Of a stretch of DNA of 33,492 bases, positions 1 through 7,125 are shown one piece after another; the stretch's first letter is position 1, and every line of letters begins with the position of its first letter. The notes under the pieces were generated by a model that saw only the letters and a list, made by a program, of their open reading frames with translations, did not search any database and was not told where the DNA came from. The DNA is from Maricaulis sp. GTDB taxonomy: Bacteria; Pseudomonadota; Alphaproteobacteria; Caulobacterales; Maricaulaceae. The translations under genes were made by a program, and so were the position numbers. Location of the stretch: positions 1 to 33,492 of the forward strand of contig NZ_JASBRW010000049.1 of assembly GCF_030149235.1 (NCBI RefSeq), in the 5' to 3' direction.

Positions 1-105
1 ATCAGCGCTGAGATCAAAGGCGTGAACCTCGTGACCCGCCTTGACCAGATTGGCGGCCATGCCCGAGCCCATATTACCCAGGCCGATAAATGCGATGCGC
101 GACAT
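1..105 (-). CDS. mmsB: 3-hydroxyisobutyrate dehydrogenase, N-terminal part (truncated by window edge)
   Basis: Only the first 35 codons are in the window; the gene runs off the left edge. They encode an NAD-binding Rossmann start with the glycine motif GLGNMG (residues 8-13) followed by an [15 protein letters not shown] helix, typical of beta-hydroxyacid dehydrogenases. The family oxidises 3-hydroxyisobutyrate to methylmalonate semialdehyde in valine breakdown. The ATG is preceded by GGGAGG at good spacing. It lies 30 bases downstream of the 3-hydroxyisobutyryl-CoA hydrolase gene, whose product is its substrate. That context, rather than the fragment itself, favours MmsB over other family members such as tartronate semialdehyde reductase. 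Confidence 0.8.
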   Translation of the reverse strand, partial: MSRIAFIGLGNMGSGMAANLVKAGHEVHAFDLSAD

Positions 106-135
106 GTCTGTCCTCCCCGACAGGAATTTCGTGGC

Positions 136-1212
136 CTAGGCGTCTTCGTTTTCGCCCAGGAAGGTCATTTCGTGCGTGTCGTCGAGGCGGTCGAACGCCC
201 CGGTGATGTCATTATCATTGACGCTGGCGAGCGTGGACGGGTCCCAGGCCGGCGTATTGTCCTTGTCGATGATGACGGCGCGGACACCTTCATAGAAATC
301 CTTGCCGGACAGACACCAGACCGAGGCGCGCAGGTCCTGGCGCATCACGTCTTCAAACGACAGGTCCGCACCCTTGCGCAAAGCGGCCAGGGTCAGCTTC
401 AGCGCTGTCGGCGACTTCGAGGCCAGCACCTTGGCCTGTTTCGCCGACCAGGCATCGCCCGCGCCCTCGATGCGCGAGACGATTTCCTCGACGCGATTGC
501 CGGTGAAAGCCGCATCGATCAGGCCGCGCGTGTGCGCCAGCTCGCTATCACCCGGATCGCCGGAGAATTCCTCCAGCAGGACTTCCAGCGCATCATCATC
601 GCCGAGATCGGCGCTTTCGAGCGCTTCGATCAGCTTGTCATAATCGCCGGACGGGCAGTAATGCGTCGCCAGGCCCGCCGCGACCGCATCGGCCGCGCGC
701 AGGCGCGCCCCGGTCAGGCCCATCCAGGTGCCGATCTCACCGGCCAGGCGTGGCAGGAAATAGGCCCCGCCGACATCCGGGTGAAAGCCGATACCGGTTT
801 CCGGCATGGCGAACATGGTCTTGTCACCCGCGACCCGGTGCGAGCCGTGCACGGAGATACCGACACCGCCGCCCATGGTAATGCCGTCGATCAGCGCCAC
901 ATAGGGTTTGGGATAATGGAAGATCAGCGTGTTGAGGCGATACTCATCGCGCCAGAACAGCCAGGCCTGATCATCGCCGGCCTTGCCGGAATTGTGCAGT
1001 TTGAGGATATCCCCTCCGGCACAGAAACCCTTCTCCCCGGCTCCGTCGACGATGATCGCCTTGACCTGATCATCCTCGCGCCAGGCTTCCAGCGCCTCGA
1101 TCATCATGAGGCACATATTGTGCGTCAGTGCATTGAGCGCCTTGGGACGATTGAGGGTGATCCGGCCGACCTGGCCGGTTTTGCGGGCAATGATTTCCGG
1201 TTCGGTGCTCAT
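136..1212 (-). CDS. 3-hydroxyisobutyryl-CoA hydrolase (enoyl-CoA hydratase/isomerase superfamily)
   Basis: A 358-residue crotonase-fold protein, the usual size of HIBCH enzymes and about 100 residues longer than simple enoyl-CoA hydratases. It should hydrolyse 3-hydroxyisobutyryl-CoA to free 3-hydroxyisobutyrate in valine catabolism. Visible landmarks are the CoA/oxyanion motifs FCAGGD (63-68) and GGGVG (114-118), and the PETGIGFHPDVGG segment (137-149). This last segment contains the Glu138 and Asp146 that correspond to the HIBCH acid pair. The ATG is 5 bases after the preceding unknown gene and has only a weak Shine-Dalgarno (GGAC), so translational coupling is likely. The downstream neighbour is mmsB, the next pathway step. 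The ORF open on the opposite strand here is a GC-driven shadow. Confidence 0.92.
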   Translation of the reverse strand: MSTEPEIIARKTGQVGRITLNRPKALNALTHNMCLMMIEALEAWREDDQVKAIIVDGAGEKGFCAGGDILKLHNSGKAGDDQAWLFWRDEYRLNTLIFHYPKPYVALIDGITMGGGVGISVHGSHRVAGDKTMFAMPETGIGFHPDVGGAYFLPRLAGEIGTWMGLTGARLRAADAVAAGLATHYCPSGDYDKLIEALESADLGDDDALEVLLEEFSGDPGDSELAHTRGLIDAAFTGNRVEEIVSRIEGAGDAWSAKQAKVLASKSPTALKLTLAALRKGADLSFEDVMRQDLRASVWCLSGKDFYEGVRAVIIDKDNTPAWDPSTLASVNDNDITGAFDRLDDTHEMTFLGENEDA

Positions 1213-1217
1213 ATCGG

Positions 1218-1757
1218 TCAGTCCGTGTCTTCAATACAAAATATGCCGGCATTCTCGGCGTCGACGACGCCCAGGGCACTGTCCATGATGGCGCGGGTAG
1301 AGGGCGCGGTGTAGCGCTTCAACCCGGATTTGCCGTCGAATTGAGCCAGCTGGGCGAGGATGTCAATCTGGTCCGGCGTCGGCTCGGTCAACGTCATGCC
1401 CGCGACCAGGTTGGTGACATAAAAGCGCGCATCCGGCTTGAAGCGGCTGATAAACAAAGCAAAAGCCTCGCTCGGTTCGACCTCCGCCTGCGGCATGCCG
1501 CCAGGATGAAATACGAGCCCCCGCCGATTAGCGTCTTCGGTCAGGGCAATCGCCGCATCCCGCGGCGCCTGCATCCATGCTGAGGGATCAAATCCGGACG
1601 ACAGTCCCTCAAACCAGAAGTCGCGCGGCTCCATCATCGCACGGACCGTCATCAAACGCGCCAAGTCTTCACCGCCGCGCCTATAATTGTCCAGCACCAG
1701 CCATGAGACATTGCCGTCCATACCGCGCGCGACGATTTCTTCAGGCTCCTGCGTCAA
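1218..1757 (-). CDS. Unknown protein, paralogue of its upstream neighbour (longer copy)
   Basis: I do not recognise this 179-residue soluble, acidic protein and assign no function. It shares a pattern with the 154-residue gene just upstream: an N-terminal VSWLV motif, then an ARL-x-x-VR stretch, a central G-(M/L)-P, an aromatic ARFY/SRWFY segment, and a C-terminal signature LGVVD-x-x-x-x-GIFC(I/V)ED-x-D ending in acidic residues. There is no signal peptide or membrane segment. The start is a TTG with GAGGA seven bases upstream, inside the 3' end of the paralogue. An in-frame ATG at 1721 (before the shared VSWLV motif) is the alternative but lacks a good ribosome site. The gene sits 3 bases after its paralogue and 5 bases before HIBCH, so it is co-transcribed with valine-degradation enzymes. 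Confidence 0.8.
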   Translation of the reverse strand: MTQEPEEIVARGMDGNVSWLVLDNYRRGGEDLARLMTVRAMMEPRDFWFEGLSSGFDPSAWMQAPRDAAIALTEDANRRGLVFHPGGMPQAEVEPSEAFALFISRFKPDARFYVTNLVAGMTLTEPTPDQIDILAQLAQFDGKSGLKRYTAPSTRAIMDSALGVVDAENAGIFCIEDTD

Positions 1758-1760
1758 CGA

Positions 1761-2225
1761 TCAGTCCTCGTCTTCAACGCAGAATATTCCGACCAAATCG
1801 CCATCGACGACACCAAGGCACAGATCAAATGTCGATGTTGTCACGGGGTTCCAGCTGCCTATCCCGGACGTCATCAACGAGACATCAGTAGCCCAATTGT
1901 AGAACCATCTGGACGCCAGCGAGAAGTGATTGGCGAACCGGTCAAAGGATTTGTGAGCCACCCGACGCTCTGGCAGGCCCACAGAATTATAGGCAATTCC
2001 GTTTTTTGCCCGGTCCGGGCCGAGCAAGAGCGCCTTACTCCGGTCAATATCCGACCAATCGGATCCGGAGAAGTCTTCAGCGAGCTGCGCGACCCCAACA
2101 TCGAGCGATAAGCGCACCTGCTCCAAGCGGGCCCTGTCCGACCGGCTGGGGTTGAGCTCCCGGCAAACCAACCAGGAGACCCAATTCGACTTGCCCTGAT
2201 CTATTGTCTCGAGTAGCGCGCTCAC
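1761..2225 (-). CDS. Unknown protein, paralogue of its downstream neighbour (shorter copy)
   Basis: A 154-residue protein of unrecognised family. It begins with GTG preceded by AGGA, 6 bases after the acyl-CoA dehydrogenase stop. It shares VSWLV near the N terminus and the C-terminal LGVVDGDLVGIFCVEDED signature with the next gene. The last 33 coding bases of the two genes match at 26 positions by my count, supporting tandem duplication. It is rich in Trp (for example the WFYNWAT segment) and has no obvious transmembrane helix or signal peptide. Composition looks a little more AT-rich than the flanking enzymes, as judged by eye. The compact operon position suggests a role near branched-chain acyl-CoA metabolism, but this is inference only. 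Confidence 0.8.
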   Translation of the reverse strand: MSALLETIDQGKSNWVSWLVCRELNPSRSDRARLEQVRLSLDVGVAQLAEDFSGSDWSDIDRSKALLLGPDRAKNGIAYNSVGLPERRVAHKSFDRFANHFSLASRWFYNWATDVSLMTSGIGSWNPVTTSTFDLCLGVVDGDLVGIFCVEDED

Positions 2226-2231
2226 AATGTC

Positions 2232-3386
2232 CTACGAATTGCTCGGCCAGGCCTTTTTCATGTCCTTGGCGATGATCACCCGCATGACCTCGTTCGTGCC
2301 TTCCAGAATCTGGTGCACACGCAGATCCCGCAGGATACGCTCGATCGGATAGTCCTGCAGATAGCCGTATCCGCCATGCAGCTGCAGCGCCTGGTTCACC
2401 ACGTCGAAGCACTTGTCCGTCGCATAGCGCTTGGCCATGGCACAATACTTCGCAGCCGAAGGATCTTTCGCATCCAGCATGGATGCGGCGCGATAGACCA
2501 TCAGGCGGGAGGCATCGAGCTCGGTCGCCATGTCAGCCAGCTTGAACTGGCTGACCTGGAAATCGCCAATGGCGCGGCCGAACTGCTTGCGGGTCGAGGT
2601 GTAGTCCATCGCCACGTCAAGCGCTTCAGAGGCGCCGCCCAGCGAACAGGCCGCGATATTGATACGGCCGCCATTGAGACCATTCATCGCCAGGGTGAAG
2701 CCCATGCCCTCTTCCGCCAGACGGTTCTCGACCGGAACGCGGCAGTCCTCGAAATTGACCACGCGGGTCGGCTGCGAATTCCAGCCCATTTTCTTTTCAT
2801 TGGCGCCGAAGGACAGGCCGGGCGTGTCTTTCTCGACGACGATGGTGGAAATGCCTTTCGGGCCATCCTCGCCGGTACGGCACATGACGACGTAATAATC
2901 CGAGGTGCCGGCACCGGAGATAAAAGCCTTGGAACCGTTGAGCACATAATGATCGCCATCGCGACTGGCGCGGGTGCGCAGGCTGGCCGCATCGGAACCG
3001 GCGCCCGGCTCGGTCAGGCAGTAAGAGGCGATCTTGTCCATCGTCATCATCGGCGGCAGGAAGCGCTGGCGCTGTTCTTCCGTGCCCCAGGTGTCGATCA
3101 TCCAGGCACACATATTGTGGATCGACATGAAGGCGGCGGTGGAGACACAGCCCTTGGACAGGGCTTCAAAGATCAACGCCGCATCGAGACGGGTCAGGGC
3201 AGAGCCGCCCACATCATCGCGCGTATAGATACCGGCAAAGCCCAGCTCGGCCGCTTCGCGCATGACATCGACGGGGAAGATTTTCTCTTCATCCCACTTG
3301 GCCGCGTTCGGCTTCAGGCGATCTTCGGCAAATTTGAGCGCCATATCGCGGATTAGGGTCTGATCTTCTGAAAGAGCGAAGTGCAC
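2232..3386 (-). CDS. Acyl-CoA dehydrogenase, probable isobutyryl-CoA dehydrogenase
   Basis: A flavoprotein of the short/branched-chain acyl-CoA dehydrogenase family, 384 residues from the chosen start. It should introduce the 2,3 double bond into isobutyryl-CoA (valine pathway) and pass electrons to ETF. Landmarks are [11 protein letters not shown] (122-132, FAD/substrate loop), a C-terminal [15 protein letters not shown] segment, and LEGTNEVMR with Glu362 at the usual catalytic-base position. The open frame extends 26 codons further upstream, but that extension does not resemble the family. GTG at 3386 has AGGAG seven bases upstream and gives the standard HFALSEDQ start. The assignment to isobutyryl-CoA rests on neighbouring HIBCH and mmsB; 2-methylbutyryl-CoA remains possible. 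Confidence 0.92.
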   Translation of the reverse strand: MHFALSEDQTLIRDMALKFAEDRLKPNAAKWDEEKIFPVDVMREAAELGFAGIYTRDDVGGSALTRLDAALIFEALSKGCVSTAAFMSIHNMCAWMIDTWGTEEQRQRFLPPMMTMDKIASYCLTEPGAGSDAASLRTRASRDGDHYVLNGSKAFISGAGTSDYYVVMCRTGEDGPKGISTIVVEKDTPGLSFGANEKKMGWNSQPTRVVNFEDCRVPVENRLAEEGMGFTLAMNGLNGGRINIAACSLGGASEALDVAMDYTSTRKQFGRAIGDFQVSQFKLADMATELDASRLMVYRAASMLDAKDPSAAKYCAMAKRYATDKCFDVVNQALQLHGGYGYLQDYPIERILRDLRVHQILEGTNEVMRVIIAKDMKKAWPSNS

Positions 3387-3448
3387 AGGTGCGCTCCTGT
3401 CGGCTATGAAGGGAAGTGAACAAGAATTTGCCGGAGGCCTAAACGGTG

Positions 3449-3478
3449 TTGAGGGCCACGGCAAGTTTCATCTGTAAC
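3449..3478 (+). promoter_or_regulatory. Weak candidate promoter for hemB in a divergent intergenic region
   Basis: The 118-base space between the divergent acyl-CoA dehydrogenase and hemB starts contains TTGAGG (3449-3454), an 18-base spacer and TGTAAC (3473-3478). This would give a short leader for hemB. The match to a sigma-70-like consensus is only moderate. The opposite promoter for the valine operon must also lie in this space, but I could not pick it out. Confidence 0.25.
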
Positions 3479-3504
3479 CAGTTTGCCAAAGGTCAAGCGC
3501 GCCC

Positions 3505-4485
3505 ATGTATCCCTCGACCCGCCTCCGCCGTACCCGCCAGGCCGATTGGAGCCGCCGCCTTGTACAGGAAAAGACCCTGCAAACCAGCGATCTGGTCTGG
3601 TCCGTCGTGGTCAGCGACACGGCCGATCCGCGCGAACCGGTGGCAGCCCTGCCGGGTGTGGACAGATTGTCGCTGAAGGCGCTGGCCGAGGCCGCCAAGG
3701 AAGCCGAGGCGCTGGGCATTCCGGCCATGGCGATCTTCCCGCATATCGATCCGTCCAAAAAGGACGAGACCGGCAGCGAGGCGCTCAATGCCGACGGGCT
3801 GGTGCCGCAGGCGATCAAGACCATCAAGGATGCCGCCCCGAATGTCGGTGTGATCTGCGACGTGGCGCTCGACCCCTTCACCACGCATGGCCATGACGGT
3901 GTCCTCGACGGCGACTATGTCGCCAATGACGCCACGGTGGAAAGCCTGATCGAGCAGGCGTTGATCCAGGCCGAGGCAGGCTGTGATGTCGTCGCCCCGT
4001 CCGACATGATGGATGGCCGCATCGGCGCCATTCGCGACGCGCTGGAAGGCGCCGGTCATCACAATACGATGATCCTGTCCTATGCCGCCAAATACGCTTC
4101 GGGCTTTTATGGCCCCTATCGCGACGCCATCGGCTCGGCCACAGCGCTGAAAGGCGACAAGAAGACCTACCAGATGGACCCGGCCAATGCGGAGGAATGC
4201 CTGCGCGAGGTCGAACTGGATATCCAGGAAGGCGCCGACATGGTCATGGTCAAGCCGGGCCTGCCCTATCTCGACATCGTCAAAACCTTGACCGACACCT
4301 TCCCGGTCCCCGTCCTCGCCTTTCAGGTCTCCGGCGAATACGCCATGGTCCAGGCCGCCGCCGCCAATGGCTGGATCGATGGCGATCGGGTCATGCTGGA
4401 AAGCCTGATGAGCTTCAAACGCGCGGGCGCTGCAGCGGTGATCACCTATTTCGCGCCAAGAGCGGCAAAGGCGCTGAACGGCTAA
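3505..4485 (+). CDS. hemB: Delta-aminolevulinic acid dehydratase (porphobilinogen synthase)
   Basis: A 326-residue cytosolic enzyme that condenses two 5-aminolevulinate molecules to porphobilinogen in tetrapyrrole synthesis. The Schiff-base lysines are visible as Lys196 in SYAAKYASGFYGPYRDA and Lys250 in MVKPGLPYLD. The metal-site segment reads DVALDPFTTHGHDG: the three cysteines of zinc-type enzymes are replaced, with Asp present, as in magnesium/potassium-dependent alphaproteobacterial HemB. The ATG is preceded only by a distant AAAGG, so the start is reasonable rather than certain. The GNAT gene follows after 17 bases and may be co-transcribed. Confidence 0.97.
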   Translation: MYPSTRLRRTRQADWSRRLVQEKTLQTSDLVWSVVVSDTADPREPVAALPGVDRLSLKALAEAAKEAEALGIPAMAIFPHIDPSKKDETGSEALNADGLVPQAIKTIKDAAPNVGVICDVALDPFTTHGHDGVLDGDYVANDATVESLIEQALIQAEAGCDVVAPSDMMDGRIGAIRDALEGAGHHNTMILSYAAKYASGFYGPYRDAIGSATALKGDKKTYQMDPANAEECLREVELDIQEGADMVMVKPGLPYLDIVKTLTDTFPVPVLAFQVSGEYAMVQAAAANGWIDGDRVMLESLMSFKRAGAAAVITYFAPRAAKALNG

Positions 4486-4502
4486 CCGGGAAAGACCGGC
4501 CC

Positions 4503-5054
4503 ATGATCGATTTCGCCCCCCTGCCCCGACTGGAAACCGAGCGCCTCGTCCTGCGCGGTTGGCAGGAGAGCGATATCGCGCCCTATGTGGCGATGAATGC
4601 CGATCCGGAAGTGATGCGCTTTTTCGAGACCCCGCTCAGCCGGGCGGATACCGAGAAGGCGCTGACCTGGTACCAGAGCGGCATCCGCACGACCGGATTT
4701 GGCCGGCACGCGGTCGAGCTCAAGGCCACCGGCGAATTCATCGGCATGACCGGGCTGATCGCCGTCGATTTCGAGTGTGACTTCACCGGTGCGGTTGAGG
4801 CTGGCTGGCGCATCGCCAGGCCGCATTGGCGTCAGGGCTATGCCAAGGAAGCCGCCGCCGAAGTGGTGCGCTGGGGCCTTGAGGATAAAGGCCTCGATGC
4901 CATCATCGCCTTCGCCTCGACCCATAACCGCCCCTCGATAGGGGTGATGCAATCGATCGGCATGGTCCGCGATGAGAACGGTGATTTCGTGCACCCGGCC
5001 ATCCCGGCCGACCACGCACTTCAACCAATGGAAGCTTGGTGGATCAGACGCTAG
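4503..5054 (+). CDS. GNAT-family N-acetyltransferase, RimJ/RimL-like
   Basis: A 183-residue acetyltransferase of the GNAT (RimJ/RimL, Acetyltransf_3) type. It opens with LETERLVLRGWQESD, has the beta-strand segment EAGWRIARPHWRQGYAKEAA (acetyl-CoA pyrophosphate loop, roughly 100-118) and the C-terminal ASTHNRPSIGVMQSIGM segment typical of the group. The substrate cannot be deduced; family members acetylate ribosomal protein N termini, antibiotics or small amines. The frame is open upstream through hemB, but ATG 4503 gives the family start. Its stop overlaps the convergent downstream stop on the tetranucleotide CTAG. Confidence 0.9.
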   Translation: MIDFAPLPRLETERLVLRGWQESDIAPYVAMNADPEVMRFFETPLSRADTEKALTWYQSGIRTTGFGRHAVELKATGEFIGMTGLIAVDFECDFTGAVEAGWRIARPHWRQGYAKEAAAEVVRWGLEDKGLDAIIAFASTHNRPSIGVMQSIGMVRDENGDFVHPAIPADHALQPMEAWWIRR

Positions 5055-5680
5055 TCGCTGATCTTCATCGGCGGCAGTGACCATTTGAACTGGATGGCAC
5101 AGCCTCTCAAGACGAAGGCAATCATGGCCGCACCCAGCGTCACCCAGCTGACCGGAAGCCCAAGGGCCAGCCCAGCAACATACGCTCCCGCTCCGGCCAG
5201 CGCCGCCAGCGCGTAGACATCCTCGCGCAGGACCAGCGGCACGTCATTGACGATGATATCCCGCAGCAGCCCTCCAAAGGCGGCGCTCATCACCCCGGTC
5301 AGCAAAGCGATGGACCAGTGCGCTCCGGCCGCCAGTCCGGCCTGGGCCCCTATCACGCAAAACACCGACAAACCGATCGCATCGGCCCAGTTCAAAACGG
5401 TCCGGCGTGACGCGAGAGCCTGGGCGCCGGGGGACAGGAAATAACCCAACAGCGCGCCCGCAAGCGCGACACCCAGATAGGACGGATTGGCCACCCAATA
5501 AACGGGCAGAGAACCCAGAAGCACGTCCCGCAGCGTACCGCCACCCATCCCCGTGACCGCGCCGAGAATAGCGGCGCCGAACGGATCCAGCGCTTTGCGG
5601 GCCGCCAGCATGCCGCCGGAAAAGGCAAAGAAACCAATCCCCGCATAGTCGAGAATGGCAAACAGCGCCTCGATACTCAC
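5051..5680 (-). CDS. UPF0126/TRIC-family membrane protein (YicG/YadS-like cation channel)
   Basis: A 209-residue integral membrane protein with two homologous halves. Each half carries a glycine-rich LRD motif: GMGGGTLRDVLLGSLP near residue 45 and AFGGLLRDIIVNDVP near residue 135. This duplicated pattern defines the prokaryotic TRIC-type (UPF0126) family. Structurally studied homologues are trimeric cation channels; the physiological role in bacteria is poorly known. The start codon is GTG, overlapping the preceding gene's stop by four bases (GTGA), so translation is probably coupled. The stop overlaps that of the convergent GNAT gene. Confidence 0.9.
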   Translation of the reverse strand: MSIEALFAILDYAGIGFFAFSGGMLAARKALDPFGAAILGAVTGMGGGTLRDVLLGSLPVYWVANPSYLGVALAGALLGYFLSPGAQALASRRTVLNWADAIGLSVFCVIGAQAGLAAGAHWSIALLTGVMSAAFGGLLRDIIVNDVPLVLREDVYALAALAGAGAYVAGLALGLPVSWVTLGAAMIAFVLRGCAIQFKWSLPPMKISD

Positions 5681-6204
5681 GGCGAGTCCACCCTCTCATT
5701 TTCACGAATCCGCCGAGCCTGCTCGAAACTCAACAAATCATGCAGATCCCGCGCCCGCCAGGCCGCGCTGTAAGTGATCCCGACCATCAGCGCCCACAAA
5801 CCGACAATTGTGACAAGCGTGTAGACGAAATCGACACCGACCAGTTCGAACAGCTCGGGAACGACCTCATTGATGCCGATCAGGGCACCAACCGGAATCG
5901 TGACGAGAAACAGGGCATTGGCCCGGAAGACCTGGTCCACCCGCCGCTCATTGATGGCGGCATAGCGCTCCAGGAAGTCGATCTGGTTATCGTCCAGGCC
6001 GCCCAGAAGACCGAGCCCGACCTTCCACTGCTTGGTTTGCAGCATCTCGCCGAGATTGTCCTTGCGGAAGGGCCAGGTTCCGTTTGCGCGGATCAACATC
6101 CGGCCCAGAAGCTTCGAGGTGCTGAAAACCTCGGTCAGGCGCTTCCAGACGCCCAGCGCCACCTTGTCCGTCTCGACATAGCGCCCGGTCGGCTCTTCAC
6201 TCAT
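5677..6204 (-). CDS. Unknown small membrane protein with two predicted transmembrane segments
   Basis: A 175-residue protein I cannot assign to a family. The N-terminal two thirds are soluble and mixed-charge, with a WPFRKDNLGEML motif near residue 44 and a GLLGGLDDNQIDFLERYAAI stretch. They are followed by two hydrophobic helices (about residues 95-113 and 125-147) and a charged tail rich in Arg/Glu. It starts with ATG overlapping the previous stop (ATGA) and ends in a 4-base overlap with the TRIC gene, so the three genes look like one coupled unit. A partner or accessory role for the TRIC protein is possible but unproven. Confidence 0.82.
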   Translation of the reverse strand: MSEEPTGRYVETDKVALGVWKRLTEVFSTSKLLGRMLIRANGTWPFRKDNLGEMLQTKQWKVGLGLLGGLDDNQIDFLERYAAINERRVDQVFRANALFLVTIPVGALIGINEVVPELFELVGVDFVYTLVTIVGLWALMVGITYSAAWRARDLHDLLSFEQARRIRENERVDSP

Positions 6205-7064
6205 GCATCCCGCTCCAGCCGCGCGATCAGGCTCGAGGTATCCCAGCGATTGCCGCCCATGGCCTGCACATCGGCGTAGAACTGATCGACCAGAGCGGCG
6301 ACCGGCAAGGTCGAGCCATTGCGGCGCGCCTCATCCAAGGCGATGCGCAAATCCTTGCGCATCCAATCAATGGCAAAGCCATAATCAAACTTGCCCTCGA
6401 CCATGGTCTGCCAGCGATTTTCCATCTGCCAGGACTGTGCGGCCCCCTTGGAGATGGCACCGATGACGAGCTCGGGATCCAGGCCTGAACGCCTGGCAAA
6501 ATGCAGCCCCTCAGACAGGCCTTGGACGATCCCGGCAATACAGATCTGGTTGACCATCTTGGCCAATTGCCCGGCGCCAGCCTCGCCGATCAGCGTCATC
6601 GACTTGGCATAGGCGTCCATGACTGGTTCGGCTCGGGAAAACGTGTCCGCCTCGCCTCCGCACATAATGGTCAGCTGACCATTCTCGGCCCCCGCCTGGC
6701 CGCCAGACACCGGCGCATCGATGAAACCGATCCCGGCTTCGCGGGCATCCTGATCGAGCGCCCGCGCCAGCTCGGCCGATGCGGTTGTATGATCAATGAG
6801 GACGGAACCGGCATCCATCGCCGGAATGGCTTTCTCAGCGATCGCCTGGACGTCTGGATCATCACCGAGACACATCATGACGAAATCGGCACCGGCCACG
6901 GCCGCCTCAACAGTTTCCAGCGCGGCGCCTGTGTGCTGTTCAGCCCAAGCCAGCGCCTTGGCATGGGTGCGGTTCCAGACCCGCACCTCATGACCGGCCG
7001 CCGCCAGATGACCGGCCATTGGATATCCCATTACGCCCAGACCCAGGAATGTGCAGGCTGCCAT
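6201..7064 (-). CDS. Beta-hydroxyacid dehydrogenase (3-hydroxyisobutyrate / tartronate semialdehyde reductase family)
   Basis: An NAD(P)-dependent oxidoreductase of 287 residues. It has the Rossmann motif GLGVMG (8-13), the substrate-binding DAPVSGG (116-122), and the catalytic GAGQLAKMVNQ segment with Lys169 and Asn172. It is therefore a complete, probably active enzyme. The substrate (3-hydroxyisobutyrate, 2-hydroxy-3-oxopropionate or a related short 3-hydroxyacid) is not determined, and it is not in the valine operon. Two adjacent ATGs (7067 and 7064) follow GGGGAG; I chose the second because the spacing (6 bases) is better. It is the first gene of a three-gene overlapping operon and diverges from the acylase gene. 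Confidence 0.9.
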   Translation of the reverse strand: MAACTFLGLGVMGYPMAGHLAAAGHEVRVWNRTHAKALAWAEQHTGAALETVEAAVAGADFVMMCLGDDPDVQAIAEKAIPAMDAGSVLIDHTTASAELARALDQDAREAGIGFIDAPVSGGQAGAENGQLTIMCGGEADTFSRAEPVMDAYAKSMTLIGEAGAGQLAKMVNQICIAGIVQGLSEGLHFARRSGLDPELVIGAISKGAAQSWQMENRWQTMVEGKFDYGFAIDWMRKDLRIALDEARRNGSTLPVAALVDQFYADVQAMGGNRWDTSSLIARLERDA

Positions 7065-7125
7065 CATCGTCTCCCCTTCCAGCTTTCTCCTTGCTAGTCT
7101 TCTCCTCAAAGGGGAGCAAGTCATC

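Noticed and set aside
22..1314. Long open frame (430 codons) on the plus strand opposite HIBCH
   Set aside because: Lies antisense to a clearly conserved enzyme; composition is Arg/Gly/Asp-rich with no family motif. High GC in codon position three leaves the opposite frame open.
2313..3356. 347-codon plus-strand frame opposite the acyl-CoA dehydrogenase
   Set aside because: Shadow of a conserved gene, with atypical His/Gly/Arg-rich composition.
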